Source: Nageia nagi (Eukaryota > Pinophyta). Taken from it: DNA of 64,000 nucleotides. Position numbers and translations under genes: made by a program. The stretch covers positions 5,518,001-5,582,000 of the forward strand of contig JBITNC010000002.1 of the NCBI GenBank assembly GCA_050084985.1, given 5' to 3'. The notes below the pieces were generated by a model. That model ran no database searches. It saw only the letters and a list, made by a program, of their open reading frames with translations, and was not told the DNA's origin. Shown here piece by piece: positions 13,506-26,190 of the stretch (within the stretch, counting starts at the first letter, position 1; every line of letters begins with the position of its first letter).

Positions 13506-13940
13506 TGTTAGAATGTATAATACATTATTGTAAGTTTTTGTAATTTTTTTCTTTGTAAATTCACCAATACATAAAGGTATCTCTAGATACCTTAAGTATT
13601 TAAGTGAATATGATAATGTAACTTGTCCTACACTTCTTCTCATAAGCATGTCCCTTGGGTAAAAGCGTGTAGCATGTCATGTCTTTGTACAATGGTTAAA
13701 AGGGTGATCCAAAAGAAGATTTTAGCTTATAAATAGAATGCCCTCCCCTTGTGATCACTCACTAAAAAAACTTGATGTAAAGTTATGCTCTAGTGTTTGT
13801 AGTGGATGTCTCATAGTTTGGAGGAACATTATATCTTGTGTCAATATGGTGAAATTGTTATGCTTTGAATATTGATTGTTTGATGCTTTCAAGTGATTGG
13901 TAGATTAGCAAAGTGATTGTGTTAAGATTTATTGCATTCA
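13506..13940 (+). repeat. 5' LTR of Copia C
   Basis: 435 bp, TGTTAGAATGTATAATAC to TTGCATTCA, with TATAAATAG at 13728-13736. It pairs with the LTR starting at 25661 and resembles 6290-6793 reversed. Confidence 0.87.
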
Positions 13941-13942
13941 TT

Positions 13943-13954
13943 TGGTATTAGAGC
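13943..13954 (+). other. primer-binding site of Copia C
   Basis: TGGTATTAGAGC, one base from the standard initiator-Met-tRNA primer site TGGTATCAGAGC (C to T). It sits two bases after the 5' LTR. Confidence 0.9.
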
Positions 13955-14818
13955 TTCATGTGAAGGCTCCTCTTCAACACCTTAGAGGTCATTTTGACTC
14001 TTTCTTCCATGTTTGGAGGTTCATTTATGTCTTTATTGAGATAAAAGATTTAAGAAGGTATAACCTCCTCCCTTCTTGGTTGTGTTTTTAGATTATTTCT
14101 TCATGATACTAACATTTTGTTTTTATGTTAGTTGCCCTTTTTTAAGCAATTTGCTAATATAATAATATATTAGTGTTATAAATTTTTTTCATACTATCCT
14201 TTATGTTAGTTGCAATTTTTTTTGTAAAAGTTGCTTATATGTAACAATAATATATTGTTATACTAATTTCTCATGAAAATTGAGATAATTATTTTTTTCC
14301 AACTTTCTTATAAATATTAAAAAGGATTGTAATTTTTTTTTATTTAATAAAAAATATTACCATTTTGAAATGAAAAGGGAGGAAATTTTTTTTTAGCCTT
14401 TTTTTTTCAAATACATTTGTATTTTATTTTATTTAAAATAGAAATTTTTTTTTAAAAAAATCATTTTAATAAAATGTAAATGTTGTTTCAACATTTTTTT
14501 TATAAAAGAAAATGTCGTAGGAGGTCGACTCTGCTCCATGACTAATCTCTCTTTTGCGACATGATCTCTATCTGCAAACTGCACCCAACCATCCCATTAT
14601 GATGCTCAAACCCTCTGCTTGTGGTGTGATGTAGGTGGCATGTGGTATTTTAGCAAGGATTATATAGCTCCTTTTCTTTGCTCCTTGTGTGCAACAGACT
14701 TCAACTTGGTTCCCCTCCTCTCAATATGCGCATTGTGGCCATTGTCACTGATTTGGGTAAGCCCCACAGCCTATCTATTGTTGTTACATATTCAAACTAC
14801 TTTCCCCAACCCTACGCA

Positions 14819-15310
14819 TGTGAGAGGGCTGCCTCTCTTGGAGTGGTGAGTGTGCATAGAGCGCAACCTCTAGCACACAAGGATCCATTCCAAACTTGGA
14901 CTATCATACTTTAGGAACCATGGCGGTCAAGGTTGTGAGTCCGTCCTTATGGTTGGATTGGGTGGTATGGATGGGTGAATAAAGCTTAGGGGGACCTTAG
15001 GGGTGAAACCCATTTAAAGGTCATTGGTTGGGTGGTGAGCACTAGACACTCTGATAACTATGATAATTTGATGCTCCAAGGGGCCAGATCAGCCCTAGAG
15101 GCATGAGGCCTTAAGTAGCATGTAACTACAGATTTAACAGATAGGCAAAGCTGGTTAGATGCATAGAATGTGCCATAAGTGGACATACCTATCAGGGGTG
15201 ATTCCCATAAGTTTGATACCCAAGCTTACAAACTGTGTTGTCTATGTCAATTCCTAGTGATACCTTTAGTAGCCATGCTCCCAGGGGTGGCTCATTTTGG
15301 TATCATTTCA
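14819..15310 (+). repeat. 5' LTR of the Gypsy at 14.8 kb
   Basis: 492 bp from TGTGAGAGGG to ATCATTTCA. It aligns along its whole length with 20901-21384. Confidence 0.93.
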
Positions 15311-15312
15311 TG

Positions 15313-15325
15313 TGGTATCAGAGCC
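15313..15325 (+). other. primer-binding site, initiator Met tRNA
   Basis: TGGTATCAGAGCC, intact, two bases after the 5' LTR. Confidence 0.95.
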
Positions 15326-15839
15326 TTAGGGTTTCAGGCAAGGAGGTGCCATGTACCATGTGTATCATGCCAATTCAACCCACATGAAACATGATGTCAT
15401 GAAGAATTAGTTACTCACTTGGACCTTGGTTAACTAAGATGGGTGGATATGCACTGGTGCTTAATTGCTATGCATGCAGGGGTGCTTGATGCATCAAAGA
15501 ATGTAGCACCTTACCATTGTGTTGATACATCGAAGAAGGCAGCATTACAAAACTCTTAGTGAAAGGAGCAGGATCCTGTATGCCATGTCGAAGGCATAAT
15601 AAAATTGCTATGTTAAAGGCAAAGCATGGTTTCTTATCATGCCTTCCCTAATCCCTTGTAAAACTATAGAGAGTCTAGTTGGGGGTAGGAGAATGGGGCA
15701 TGATGTCTACCATGTGTTTGTGCATGCTTCATGCTATGTGTTTGTCTTTGCTCATACACAACCTTGTTTGCCTTAGCAATTCGTGGCGCCTTGTGTTATA
15801 TCCTGACCAACATGTCTCTTGATGTTTGAAGAGTGAAGT

Positions 15840-17170
15840 GTGATAAGCATGTCCATGTGTTCATCTACATCAGATTTTGTTGAAGCTCATGTCAGATTGT
15901 TCAAGATGTTTGCTCAACCAGTTCAAGAAGTGCCACAAGAAGTTGTGCCTCAAGACCCTATTATCAAAAATGAAGAGGAAGAAATTCCTTATCGAATCTT
16001 GCATCAAATAACTACGGATAATTACATGGAATAGTTTGTGGATAAGATGGGATAAGATCGTAGTAAACCTCACAGTGAGAGAGTGGGTTATGGTGATAAG
16101 ATTATATGAATCCAAGCAGAAATTGCAACCTTGGTGGAAGAACACAAAGCTGTACATGATGAAACTATGGATTTGGGTAACTGAGTTTTTGATTTAGAAA
16201 CACAAGTAAGCAAAAATAATTAGGTCATTCAGGAGTTAACTAAGCAAATGACTCTTCTAAGGTAGTTTGTAACCAGCTCAACAAGCTATGATAAAATTGA
16301 GGCCAAGATCAAAGTAAAAATGCTAGCCACGTACAGTGGAGAAAGGGATGCAACCATTTTGAAAACATGGATTTGGGATCTTGGACATTATTTCAGGTAG
16401 CTTCCATAAGTAAATGATCAAAAAAAGATCAATATTGCAATGGGTTTGTTGGATGGAGTACCAAACTTTGGTGGAGAACCCATTCAGCATCAGAAGAAGA
16501 GGAAGACTCTTGCAAGACTTGGGAAAACTTTCAACAACTATTAAGAGAGCAATTCAAACTGACAAATGTGGATATGAAAATCTTGGAGAAGTTGGATGCT
16601 CTCTAACACATTGGCACCATAAAAGAATATATCAAGTCATTTCAAATATACATACTACCAACTTTGGGTTTGCAAGAGCATGTCAAGCTGCATTATTTTA
16701 TGAAGGGCCTCCAACCTTAGGCCAAGGCCGAACTAAACAGACAACAAATCAGCAAACTCACTAAAGCCATAAAAGTGGTAGACAAGTTGATTGATTATAA
16801 AGAATTTGGGCTAAAAAAGGATAAAGAGAATAAAAAGGGTGAAAAAAGAGGGGTAAGTTCAAAAAATAAGAGTTGGGGAGATAAACAAAAATATAAGAAG
16901 AGTTGGAGAGGAGATAACAGAGACAACAAGGGAAAATAAGAGAGGTTTGGAAAAAAAAATGGGAAGTATGATAGGAATAAAAAGCTTAAGAGAGGACACT
17001 AAGAGGAGGAAAACCACCAATTTCAAAAAGCTCAATGATTTAAATATGAGTAGCAGAGCAAAAGGAGATGTTTCAGGTGTGATAGTACGGGCCGTGTCGC
17101 TAGGGAATGTCCTCACCAAAACTATCTCAATGCCATGAACTTGGCCATGCCTCAATCCCAACCTATCCAA
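15840..17170 (+). pseudogene. Gypsy gag relic with zinc knuckle
   Basis: Nucleocapsid remnants in shifting frames. Near 16310-16800 they include MLATYSGERDATILKTWI and LPTLGLQEHVKLHYFMKGLQ, which fit a retrotransposon gag. A knuckle at about 17071-17112 reads CFRCDSTGRVARECP, where the usual GH is GR (His to Arg). In-frame TAG and TGA codons break it repeatedly. No intact start is claimed; the first open stretch begins near 15840. Confidence 0.8.
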
Positions 17171-17260
17171 TACTATGTGACTCACCCTCCTTAATCTTTG
17201 GCTTTGATAGTGACCACCTCAACATCATCGAACCCTCAGGGAAACCTTAGTGTTTGACTT

Positions 17261-20200
17261 TTGAATGCTTTGGCTGCCATTGAGGGAAAACTAACCCATA
17301 TTGATGAGAACCAACATTACCCTCTCAGCTATGTAGATGTCACCCTTAATGGAAGACCCATCATGGCTCTCATTGATGGTGGAACGTTGAGCAACTATAT
17401 ATCTAAATGTCTATGCAAAGAGTTGAACCTTAAAACATATAAATCTAGTGACTCCTTACAAGTTGCTATCTGATCAAAAGAGATCAATTTACGATGGACT
17501 TACAAAGTTTCTCTCCAAGTAAGGAAATGGATTGGAAATACAATCATCTTTTTCATACCTAGTCTCAACTTTGATCTTATCCTAGGTAAATCCTTTATCT
17601 ACACTACCCATGCTGCAATCATTCGCTATATTGGGAAACTAGTCATTATGCATCCTGACTACTCATGTATGGTAGATCTTGTTGAACCTAGGTTAAGTGG
17701 TTATTTGCAAAACCTATTTTCCATATCAATTAGAAAGGCCTCTAGGAATAAGTGAAAACCTTTGTTTCTAGCAGCCATGTTGGGAGGTTGGGAGGACTAG
17801 GAAGTGGAGAGATCATCAGTTCCTAGAGAGATTAATGAAGTATTGGAGAAGTATAGAGATGTAATGCTGATGGAGTTACCAACTTGACTCCCATCGAGGA
17901 GAACAGTTAATCACAAAATTGAGTTAAATCCAGGGCCTAAAGCCCCTTCTATTAGGCCATATAGACTGTTAGTGGTCAAAATGGCAAAATTGAAGAAGTA
18001 ATTGGAAGAGTTGTTGGCTGTTGATTATTTAAGACCATCCCACTCGCCTTATGGGGCATCAATGTTGTTTTAGAAAAAGAAGGATGGATCATTGAGGATG
18101 TGTGTAGATTACCGGGCCCTTAATAAGATAACAATTAAGAACAAGTATCCACTCCCACTAATTGAAGATTATTTTGATCGATTGGGTAAAGTTGTGTACT
18201 TTTCAAAGCTAGACTTGAAGCAAGGCTATTACCAAGTGCATATTGCAAAGGGAGATGAGGAGAAAACACCTTGTGTTACAAGATATGGATCCTACAATTT
18301 CACAATTATGCCATTTGGGCTCTGTAATGCCCCAGCAACCTTTTGTACACTCATGAATGATGTATTTTATCCCTACTTAGATAAGTTCATCATGATATAT
18401 TTGGATGACATACTAGTGTACAGTAAGACCTTGGAGGATCACAAAGCCCATTTGTCCTTAGTATTTGATAAGCTCAGGAAAATGAACTCTATGTTAAAAG
18501 GAAGAAATGTGCCTTTGCACAAATAGAGGTGAACTTTCTTAGGCATGTCGTAGGTGGTGGGAAAATTAAACCTAAAATAAAGAAACTGGATGCCATATGA
18601 GATTGGAAACCTCCTAAAGATGTCCACCAACTCAAGTAATTTTTGGGCTTGGCTAATTACTACAAAAGGTTTGTGTTTGGGTATTCAAAAATTGCAGCCC
18701 CTCTTACTCAGTTGCTTAGAAAATAAACCAGATGGTTCTGGATGGTATATTAGTATCAGGCATTTGATGAATTGAAAAGTAACTTACAACTTCACCTATG
18801 TTGGCCTTACCTGATTTCTCTAAACCTTTTGAAGTGTATACAGATGCATCTAACTATGCCATTGATGGGGTCTTGATCTAGGATGGACACCCCATAGCCT
18901 ACGTGTCTCAAAAATTGAAATATGTGGAGAGAAATTACCTCACTCATGATAAAAAAATGGTGGTTATCTTACATTGCCTACATGTTTGGCGACATTATCT
19001 CTTGGGCACTCCTTTTGTGATCAAAATTGATAATATCTCCAACACTTACTTCAAGACATCTAGCAAGTTAATGGGCAAAAAGGTTAGATGGGTAGATTTC
19101 TTAGCTAAGTATGATATAGAGTTTTGCTACAACCTTGATAAGAAAAATGCTATGGTAGATGCCTTGAACTGTAAGCCTCAACTAAAGGACCATCTTGAGG
19201 GCTCATAGGAGCTTGCCCAAGCTCAAGTGAGGGAGAAACCACCTTGTGCCCTCACAGCAATGATAAATGGCCAAGAGGAGTTAGGTAAAGATGATAAGCA
19301 ACTAAATAAACATGACAAGTATAAATTTTAAGGGATTTGATTCAAGAATAAGAGAGGGAATGGAGAAAGACCCACAAGCTAGAGCTATGATAGCCTCAAT
19401 TGACAAATTTTCAGGAGTAAATCAACTAAGTAAGTTTAGAATCCGTATGGGTTTGCTGTTGTATAGAGTTAATAGGATCTATGTTTCAAAGTGGGATGGC
19501 CTAAGGAAAGACATAATGAAAGAGTGTCATGACTCACCTTGGGCAGGACATCTAGGAAGAGACAAAATGATGGCCTTAGTTTCAAGAGGGTTTTACTGGC
19601 CAAATATGTTCAAAGATATGGAAAGTTATGTAAGGAGCTACCTGTTGTGTCAACAAGATAAGAGTGAGAGGAAACAACCAATAGGCTTGCTTCAACCACT
19701 CCTCATGCCAGTCAGACCTTGGGTGAGTGTTAGCATGGACTTTATCACTAGCTTATTGAAAGTGCGAGGATATACCAGTATTATGGTAGTGGTTGATAGA
19801 TTTTTCAAGTATGCAACTTTTATACTATGTAAGTACCCATGTGAAGCAGCAACGGTAGCTGAGTATTTCTTCAAGTATGTTGTGAAGTATTGGGAGATAC
19901 CATTGAATATTGTATTAGATAGAGATGCTCAATTTACTAGTAATTTCTAGTTAGAGTTATTCAAAATAATGGGTACAAGGTTGCTACTATAAATAAGTCA
20001 CCATCTACAAACTGATGGCCAAATAGAGAGAGTAAATGGGATTTTGGAGGAATACTTAAGGCACTATGTGATTTCTGACCAAACAAACTGGCCTGATCTT
20101 CTAGACATAGCTCAATTCTGTTACACTAGCTAGAAGTTAGCCTCGAGTAAGTTTACACCTTTTGAACTTACCATTGGAAGATAACCAATCGCTCCTCACA

Positions 20201-20860
20201 CAGTTGTTCCAAAATATTATAGCACTTATCCATCAGCAACTTAATATTTGTAGGATTGGAAGGAAAGGATAGATGTTGCAAGGGAGTTCTTATTGCAAGC
20301 TTAGGAGAGAATGAAGAAAAATGCAAATCAAAGAAGATGTGAGCTAGAATTTAAGGTTGGGGACTTGGTATTCTTGGGAATTGATGGAGAGCACTTTAAA
20401 CTTGCATAGGGAACATCAAAGTCTCTTACTAGAAGATATGAGGGGCCATTCAGAGTAATGAAATGAATTGGAAAGGTGGCATACAAAGTCCAGTTGCCAA
20501 GCCATCTACACATACATGCTATCTTTCATGTTAGCCAATTGAGACCATGTGTGGAAGACTTGGAGAATCCTGAGAGAATGGTTCCCACTCGCCCTCCTAC
20601 TGGAATCATCGACAAATTGCAAAAAATAGTGAAAGAGATTAAGGGTGTTTGAATAAGGGGTTTTGGTAAGATTAAGAAAATAGAGTACCTTATTAGTTGG
20701 GAAGGTGAAACTATTGAGAATGATACTTGGGAGAGAGCAAAAAGCTTATGGAACTTTGAGGATAAAATCCAAGAGTTCCTGGTTGAAGGCCATGAAAAGT
20801 ATTTGTGGTGTGGACTAAACAAATTTGTTTATCAGAGACCCATTCATCCCTTTGTTGTAC
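17261..20860 (+). pseudogene. Gypsy pol relic: protease, RT, RNase H, integrase, chromodomain
   Basis: Protease (17261-17473) has MALIDGGTLSNYI; the family signature D-T/S-G reads D-G-G. Reverse transcriptase (about 17940-18640) is the best kept: [47 protein letters not shown] and YLDDILVYSKT. RNase H (18830-19190) has VYTDASNYAIDGVLI, AYVSQKLKYVERNYLTHDK and WVDFLAKYDIEF. Integrase (19500-20110) has GHLGRDKMMALVSRGFYWPN, SMDFITSLL, VVVDRFFKYATF and LDRDAQFTSNF, then a stop, and TDGQIERVNG. The tail (20670-20810) reads IEYLISWEGETIENDTWE, a chromodomain-like module that steers integration toward heterochromatin in this group. Stops and frame changes fall between blocks. Confidence 0.93.
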
Positions 20861-20887
20861 ATTATTGATGAGGTCATTAACATCTTT

Positions 20888-20900
20888 AAGTGGGGGAGAA
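20888..20900 (+). other. polypurine tract
   Basis: AAGTGGGGGAGAA directly before the 3' LTR. This is the site from which plus-strand DNA synthesis is primed. Confidence 0.85.
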
Positions 20901-21384
20901 TGTGAGAGGGTCATCTCTCCTGAGTGTGTGTAGAGCACAACCTCTAGCACACGGAGATCCATTTCGAACTTGGAATACCATGCTTTAGGAACCATGATAG
21001 ATAAGGTTGTGAGTCCATTCCTATGGTTGGACTGGGTGGTATAGATGGGTGAATAAAGCTCAGGGGGACCTTAGGGGTGAAACCCATTTTAAGGTCAATG
21101 GTTGGGTGGTGAGCACTAGACACTCTAGTAACTATGACAATCTGGTGCTCCAAGGGGTTGAATCATCCCTAGAGGCATGAGGCCTTGGGTAGCATGTAAC
21201 TACAGATTTGATGGATAGGTGAAGCTAGTTAGATGCATAAGACGTGCCATAAGTGGACATACTTGGTAGGGGTGATTCCCATAAGTTTGGTACCTACACT
21301 TACGAATCGTGTTACCTATGTCGATGCTTGATGATACCTTCGGTAGCCATGCTCCTTAAGGTGGCTCATTTTGGTATCATTTCA
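20901..21384 (+). repeat. 3' LTR of the Gypsy at 14.8 kb
   Basis: 484 bp from TGTGAGAGGG to ATCATTTCA. It differs from the 5' LTR at scattered, mostly transition, positions and small indels. Confidence 0.93.
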
Positions 21385-23232
21385 ATGCATTCCATTGTTC
21401 ATGCCACCTATGTGCTCCCCTGGTCACACCGCTACGCCCATTGAACCCTACGCTTGTTGGCCGACTCCATGTGGATACCTTTTTATTTTCTTACCTACAT
21501 CGCCACTTGGGAGGTTTTTTAAAGAAATTTTCTTTTGGGCCCTAAGACCACCTCTGCTTCTTTATTGGTGTTCTTTTTTATTTATTTAAATACTTCTTTG
21601 CAATTGCTTGCAAAAAGGGGAGAGAGGTTATCATTAACTTACCAAGAATCATTAATGAGAATGGAGTAGAGTGTGAGTTTTCTCTTCCCTTTAATTTTGT
21701 TGCAGGCCTGGTTACCATTTATTATTTTTAATGACATCTTTTTAAATTTTCTTATTTTGAGTAAGTTTTGGGCAAACAAGTTAAGTTTTTTTTCTTGAAT
21801 GAAACCTTTTTTACCATAAATGAGAGAAGACAATTTTTTAAGGGAAGGGGGGAATAATTTTTTTTGATGATTTTTTTAAGGTAAAAATGGATTGAATGTT
21901 TTTAAAAGAGGGATATTTATTTTAGAAGTAAAAATGCTAAGGTAAAACAAAATTGAGGTACTTTTTCCTTAGTGTTAAAATTTTTTTCTTCTCTAAAGTA
22001 AAATTGCAAAAAAGAAATTTTTCCCCTTAGTGCTTAATTTTTTTCATGGTAAAATGTGGCAATTTATTTTCCTTAGTTAAGGTAAAATTGCAAAGATATT
22101 TTTTATCTATTTAAAAAAAAAAACATGAACATGTTGTTTAAGTTCAATTTTTAAGTAAAAAGGGGGAATTACTTAAAAATTAATGCATTTGATTATTGGA
22201 TGCATGGCTATTACTTAGAATTTTTACTTAAAAATTAGTGCATTTGATGAATGGATGCATTTCTATTACTTAGAATTTTTTTAATGCATTTGATGAATGG
22301 ATGCATGCCTATTACTTAGAATTTTTGTTGGATGCCTCTTTAACTGTTCACCTTGGATGAATTCCTTATGCAAAAATTGTGAACTTATCTAAAAGAGATC
22401 CTCTTGGGGTTGGTAACAAAACCCATTAGACTCTTAGATTTCAATTATTGTTAGATGATGTATCATTTTTATGCACTTTACTTTATGTTATGCACCTTTT
22501 CTTTTTCTTTGCAAAATCATAAACATTGAAAGTGCACCCTTTAAAATGAACACATCTGTATGCATATTCTACAACATGACTTGTTTAGGGAGCCACGAGA
22601 TGAGGACAAGGTAAATTGGAGCCTTCAGTTTGAAGATCCAAATGGTGAAAAGTTCATACTTCTTGATTTTGCCTAAGTCCTTTGTTAGTCTAGACATAAC
22701 TCTATATAGGTGGATAGGCATGTGTGTAGAGATACCACATATCCGCATGTCCATTCAGGGATTATCCTAATAATCTAGGAGGATAACTTAAAACCTAATC
22801 AAGATAATAATTTGGCTGATCCAATATATGTCACAAACTTGTAAAATAGTTAGTACTCCTCCTTGCGAGAGTATATTACTAACCAAGGCGAACTGGTTGG
22901 AGATTGGTAGGACCTAGGCTCCACCTAGTAGGCATCCAGGTGAAGGAAAAATTTTAGATAAGAAAATAAGCCTCAACTTTATCCCTCTTTACAACTATGG
23001 TACTTGGTTATGATAAAATATTGGATATATGGGAATTATTATGTAAACCTTTACTTATGTGAATTTTGTTAAACAAGTTAAGTATGTTCTTTTGATCAAA
23101 ATTTATCATGAACTAATTCAACATGTATGGTTGATTAATTTTTAAATATGTGTGAATGATTAACTCAACATGTGTAGATGATTAATATAACATGCTTATA
23201 TGGGTTAACACTTCCACATTCTTATGTAGCAA
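21385..23232 (+). other. distal leader of Copia C
   Basis: This continues the leader broken at 14818. It includes AT-rich DNA, a tandem tract at about 22150-22325 (units with GCATTTGATGAATGGATGCAT and TATTACTTAGAATTTTT) and a block shared with Copia A (22540-22990). No preserved gene. Confidence 0.7.
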
Positions 23233-24090
23233 ATGGGAAACACCTTACCCAGGCACATTCTCGATGGTTTTAACTATGGTATTTATGAACCTCGGATGAA
23301 AGTTGAATTGGATGCAAGGAAATTATAGTAGATAATTAGTAAGAACCTAGTTGCTCCTACAAATAAGAAGTCACTTGAAGCTTACAACATAAAGAATGAG
23401 TTGGCAACCTCTATGATTTCCATGCAGTGTCAAATGAAGTGCTTCTTATGATTTTTTCATCAATCTTTGCAAAGGAAGATTGGGATAGAATCAAGAAAAT
23501 CTACCTAGGGTCAAATTTTTCAATAAAGTTCACTATTATCCAAAAGTTGCTTCAATCTCATCAAGGGGAAGATGAAAATGTTGCCATCTATTTTAATAAG
23601 ATCATTAACTTTAGGATCCAACTTCTTGGTTGTGGCTATAATTAGATCAATGATAAGTTCATGGTCTTCATCATTTTTCAAAACCTTTTTTCAAAGTTTA
23701 GTAACTTTGTGATATTTATTGAGACTAGGATTGATGATGAAAAAATATTCTCTCTTGAGAACCTTTCAAGGTGCCTTCTAAAGCATGAGAAAAATCTTAA
23801 TAAAAAAGTATTGATCTCTTCTCTAAAGGATAATAATGTTTCTCTAGGAACAACCCAAATTCCTTTTAAGAAGAAGTTAAAGCATTAAAAGAAATATTTT
23901 TATACTACCTCCAAAAAAATTGAAAATAAGGGTAACAACAACAACTACAAGTAGAGAGATGGAAAGGCCAAGGCAAACAAACCAAATCCCAAAGTAAAAT
24001 TTGATAAAAATTATAACTTTTATGGTAGCTATGGTCACAAAGAATTTGATTGCTACAAGAATAAAAGATCAAAGAAAATGAAAATGTGAA
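23233..24090 (+). pseudogene. Copia C gag relic
   Basis: The ATG at 23233 matches the start proposed for Copia A. Conserved words are SNEVLLMIFSSIFAKEDWDR and IKKIYLGSNFSIKFTIIQKL (23427-23645), INDKFMVFIIFQNL, LENLSRCLLKHEKNLNKK and a knuckle at about 24013-24057 (NFYGSYGHKEFDCY, both first Cys positions lost). Stops at 23642 and elsewhere interrupt it. Confidence 0.85.
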
Positions 24091-24119
24091 GAATTTAAAA
24101 GGAAAGAAGAATATCAAAG

Positions 24120-24810
24120 CTGATTTTATTTCTGCTCTTTACTCCATGAATCACACTTTATCAATTGATTGGATTATTAACTCCAAATGCATTAATCACC
24201 TATGCTTTGAAAAAGATAAGTTTGAAAATTTTCACAAATCTAGAAAGGATGCAGTTATGATAAGTGATAATACAATCCTTAAAGTACAAGGGGTTGAGAG
24301 TGTGTTGATTCATAGAAAGGTTCTTGAAAATGTAATCTATGTGTTTAAATGTTGAATGAACTTTTTTTTTGTAATTCAAGTTATAAGAAAAGGATACTCA
24401 TTTGAGTTTAACTCACACTCCTAGTGCATTAAGAAGGGACTTGCCACTTTGATGAAAGGATCAATGGAATATGATCTTTACATTGTGTATCAAGTTCCAA
24501 CAAAGATGTGTCTTGCTATAAATTTGTGCTCTAGGTGTAATTGAGTAAGCTCATCAATCTCAAATTTCTTTAGATAATCAATTGACTATTTCTTTCATAA
24601 AGAGCCTTATTTTCATCAAAGAATAAAACATGTTGAAATCCAAGCATATTTTATTAGGGCCAAGGTTCTGGATGGTATCCTACAATTGGAGTATTTTCCA
24701 TCAGTCCTAAACTCTTCTGATTTTTTCACCAAGCCCCTTCTTGAAGCTCAGTTCTATAAGCTTAAGGAATCTATTAGGTTGATAAAGTGTCCTTCAAGGG
24801 GAAGTAAAGG
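24120..24810 (+). pseudogene. Copia C protease fused to RNase H tail by deletion
   Basis: Protease: SIDWIINSKCINHLCFEKDK (D-S-G reads N-S-K), then HRKVLENVIYVFKC. GAG-pre-integrase start: LATLMKGSMEYDLYIVYQVP (about 24436). At about 24545-24580 homology jumps to the end of RNase H: HQRIKHVEIQAYFIRAKVLD, then LQLEYFPSVLNSSDFFTKPL and FYKLKESIRL. Integrase and RT, roughly 2.5 kb in a full copy, are missing, so this copy depended on others well before it decayed or was deleted after insertion. Confidence 0.85.
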
Positions 24811-25660
24811 TTGAATTCATATTTTTGATGATAACTTCATCCTTAGGAGGATTTTTTGGTTGTATAGTGTTGATCTTTATGTACACTTTCATGGTTAGTT
24901 TGCTTTGTGTGAGGAACTAGTTGTACATTTTTTAGTATATGATGTACACCTTAATGGTTAGTTCTCTTTGTGTGAGGAACTAGTTGTATATTTTTTAGCA
25001 TATGATGTACATCTTCATGTTAGTTCACTCCATGTGAGGAACTAGTTATACATTTTTTAGCATATAATGGCTTATGTTAGCATTGTTTCAGTTATCAATA
25101 TGTGAGAAACCAATATATGCATTTTGGCACTATTTGGATATCCATGTATGAAGAACTCATATGTGCTTATGCTCTATTTTTTATGTTGATCAACATATGG
25201 TTTTATATAGCATGTGACTATGAGTATTGGCTTGGCAACTTTATGATGACTTATAGTGAACCATTGATCAATGGATGGTATTAATTAATTCATTTATCTT
25301 ATGTTGATATGAATATTTATATGATGCACCTAATTGATCTTGTTTATGAGTTGCTTGTAGCTTGCATATTTCTTCTTGAGAGTGTAGATTACCTACTTCA
25401 AGTAGGCAAGTTCATGGAGGCTTATCATGTCAACTTATTTTTGAATGACTACTTTGTGCAATGAAACCAATTATGGTTAATGATTGTATTGCAAACTATT
25501 TTATCAAATGGTAATGTAATGAGCCTCAATCCAATATCTTGCTTATTTCTCAAAGATGTAAATGTTTTCATCCTTAATTGTATCTTTATGGAGGAGAACC
25601 CTCTCTTACTCTCTCTTTCTTCTCTTCTCTTCACTCTACCCCATAATTGCATTAAAAGTG
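24811..25660 (+). other. 3' spacer of Copia C
   Basis: About 0.85 kb between the end of pol and the 3' LTR, homologous to 11580-12257. It contains three near-copies of a segment with GAGGAACTAGTTGTA...TGATGTACA (about 24910-25060). No coding frame. Confidence 0.7.
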
Positions 25661-26190
25661 AGTGTTGGAATGTATAATGCATTATTGTAAGGTTTCTTTA
25701 TGTAATTTACTTAATACTTAAAGGTATCCTAGATACCTTAAGTATTTAGTGAATATGATAATGTAAATTCACTAATACTTAAAAGTATTCCTAGCTACCT
25801 TTTAAGTATTTGTGAATAAAATAATGTAACTTGTCTTGGACTCCATCTCATTGGCATGCCCCTTGGGTAAAAGGGTGATGCATGATATGGTATTGTACAA
25901 TAGTTAAAAGAGTGATCCAAGAGAGTATTTTGACCTATAAATAGAGGGCCCTCTTCTTGAGATTACTCACTCAAGTTTGTAGCAAAGTTATGCTTTAGGG
26001 TTGTTAAGAGAAATAAGGAAGAGTTATTATAAGAGAGTGTTATTTGATAATAAAGATATTAGATTATTATATGTACTTCCTTGGTTGGAGGAACCACTTT
26101 ATATTGGTGTCAACTTTGTGAGATTGGTTATTATCTTTATGCTATTATGTTGATATATTAGAGAGCTTTCATGAGATCTTGGCAGAATAA
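25661..26190 (+). repeat. 3' LTR of Copia C
   Basis: Starts TGTTGGAATGTATAATGC at 25661, with TATAAATAG at 25936-25944. It holds two versions of a segment with CTTAAAGGTATCCTAGATACC (25728 and 25778). Homology with the other LTRs fades near 26190, so the right edge is approximate. Confidence 0.8.

Larger units (their letters stand above)
14819..21384 (+). mobile_element. complete Ty3/Gypsy chromovirus-type element, decayed
   Basis: All structural parts are present: 5' LTR (14819-15310), primer site (15313-15325), gag, protease, RT, RNase H, integrase, a C-terminal chromodomain-like segment, a polypurine tract (20888-20900) and a 3' LTR (20901-21384). The flanking 5-mers are ACGCA (14814-14818) and ATGCA (21385-21389). 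They differ only by C to T in a CpG, as expected of an aged target-site duplication. It inserted in the leader of Copia C. Stops and shifts in every domain show it is inactive. The order RT-RNase H-integrase-chromodomain identifies a plant chromovirus; I do not assign the clade. Confidence 0.95.
13506..26190 (+). mobile_element. Copia element C, pol largely deleted, host of a Gypsy
   Basis: It has a 5' LTR (13506-13940), a primer site (13943-13954), a leader, gag (23233-24090), protease, part of GAG-pre-integrase, then a jump straight to the last part of RNase H (24560-24810), a 3' spacer and a 3' LTR (25661 to about 26190). Integrase, reverse transcriptase and most of RNase H are absent. The leader is interrupted by the Gypsy at 14819-21384; without it the leader is about 2.7 kb. 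Same family as Copia A in opposite orientation. The right LTR edge and target duplication are unclear. Confidence 0.87.

Noticed and set aside
16859-17185. 108-codon minus-strand frame
   Set aside because: Antisense to the Lys/Arg-rich gag tail of the Gypsy; hydrophobic only because the sense strand is purine-rich.
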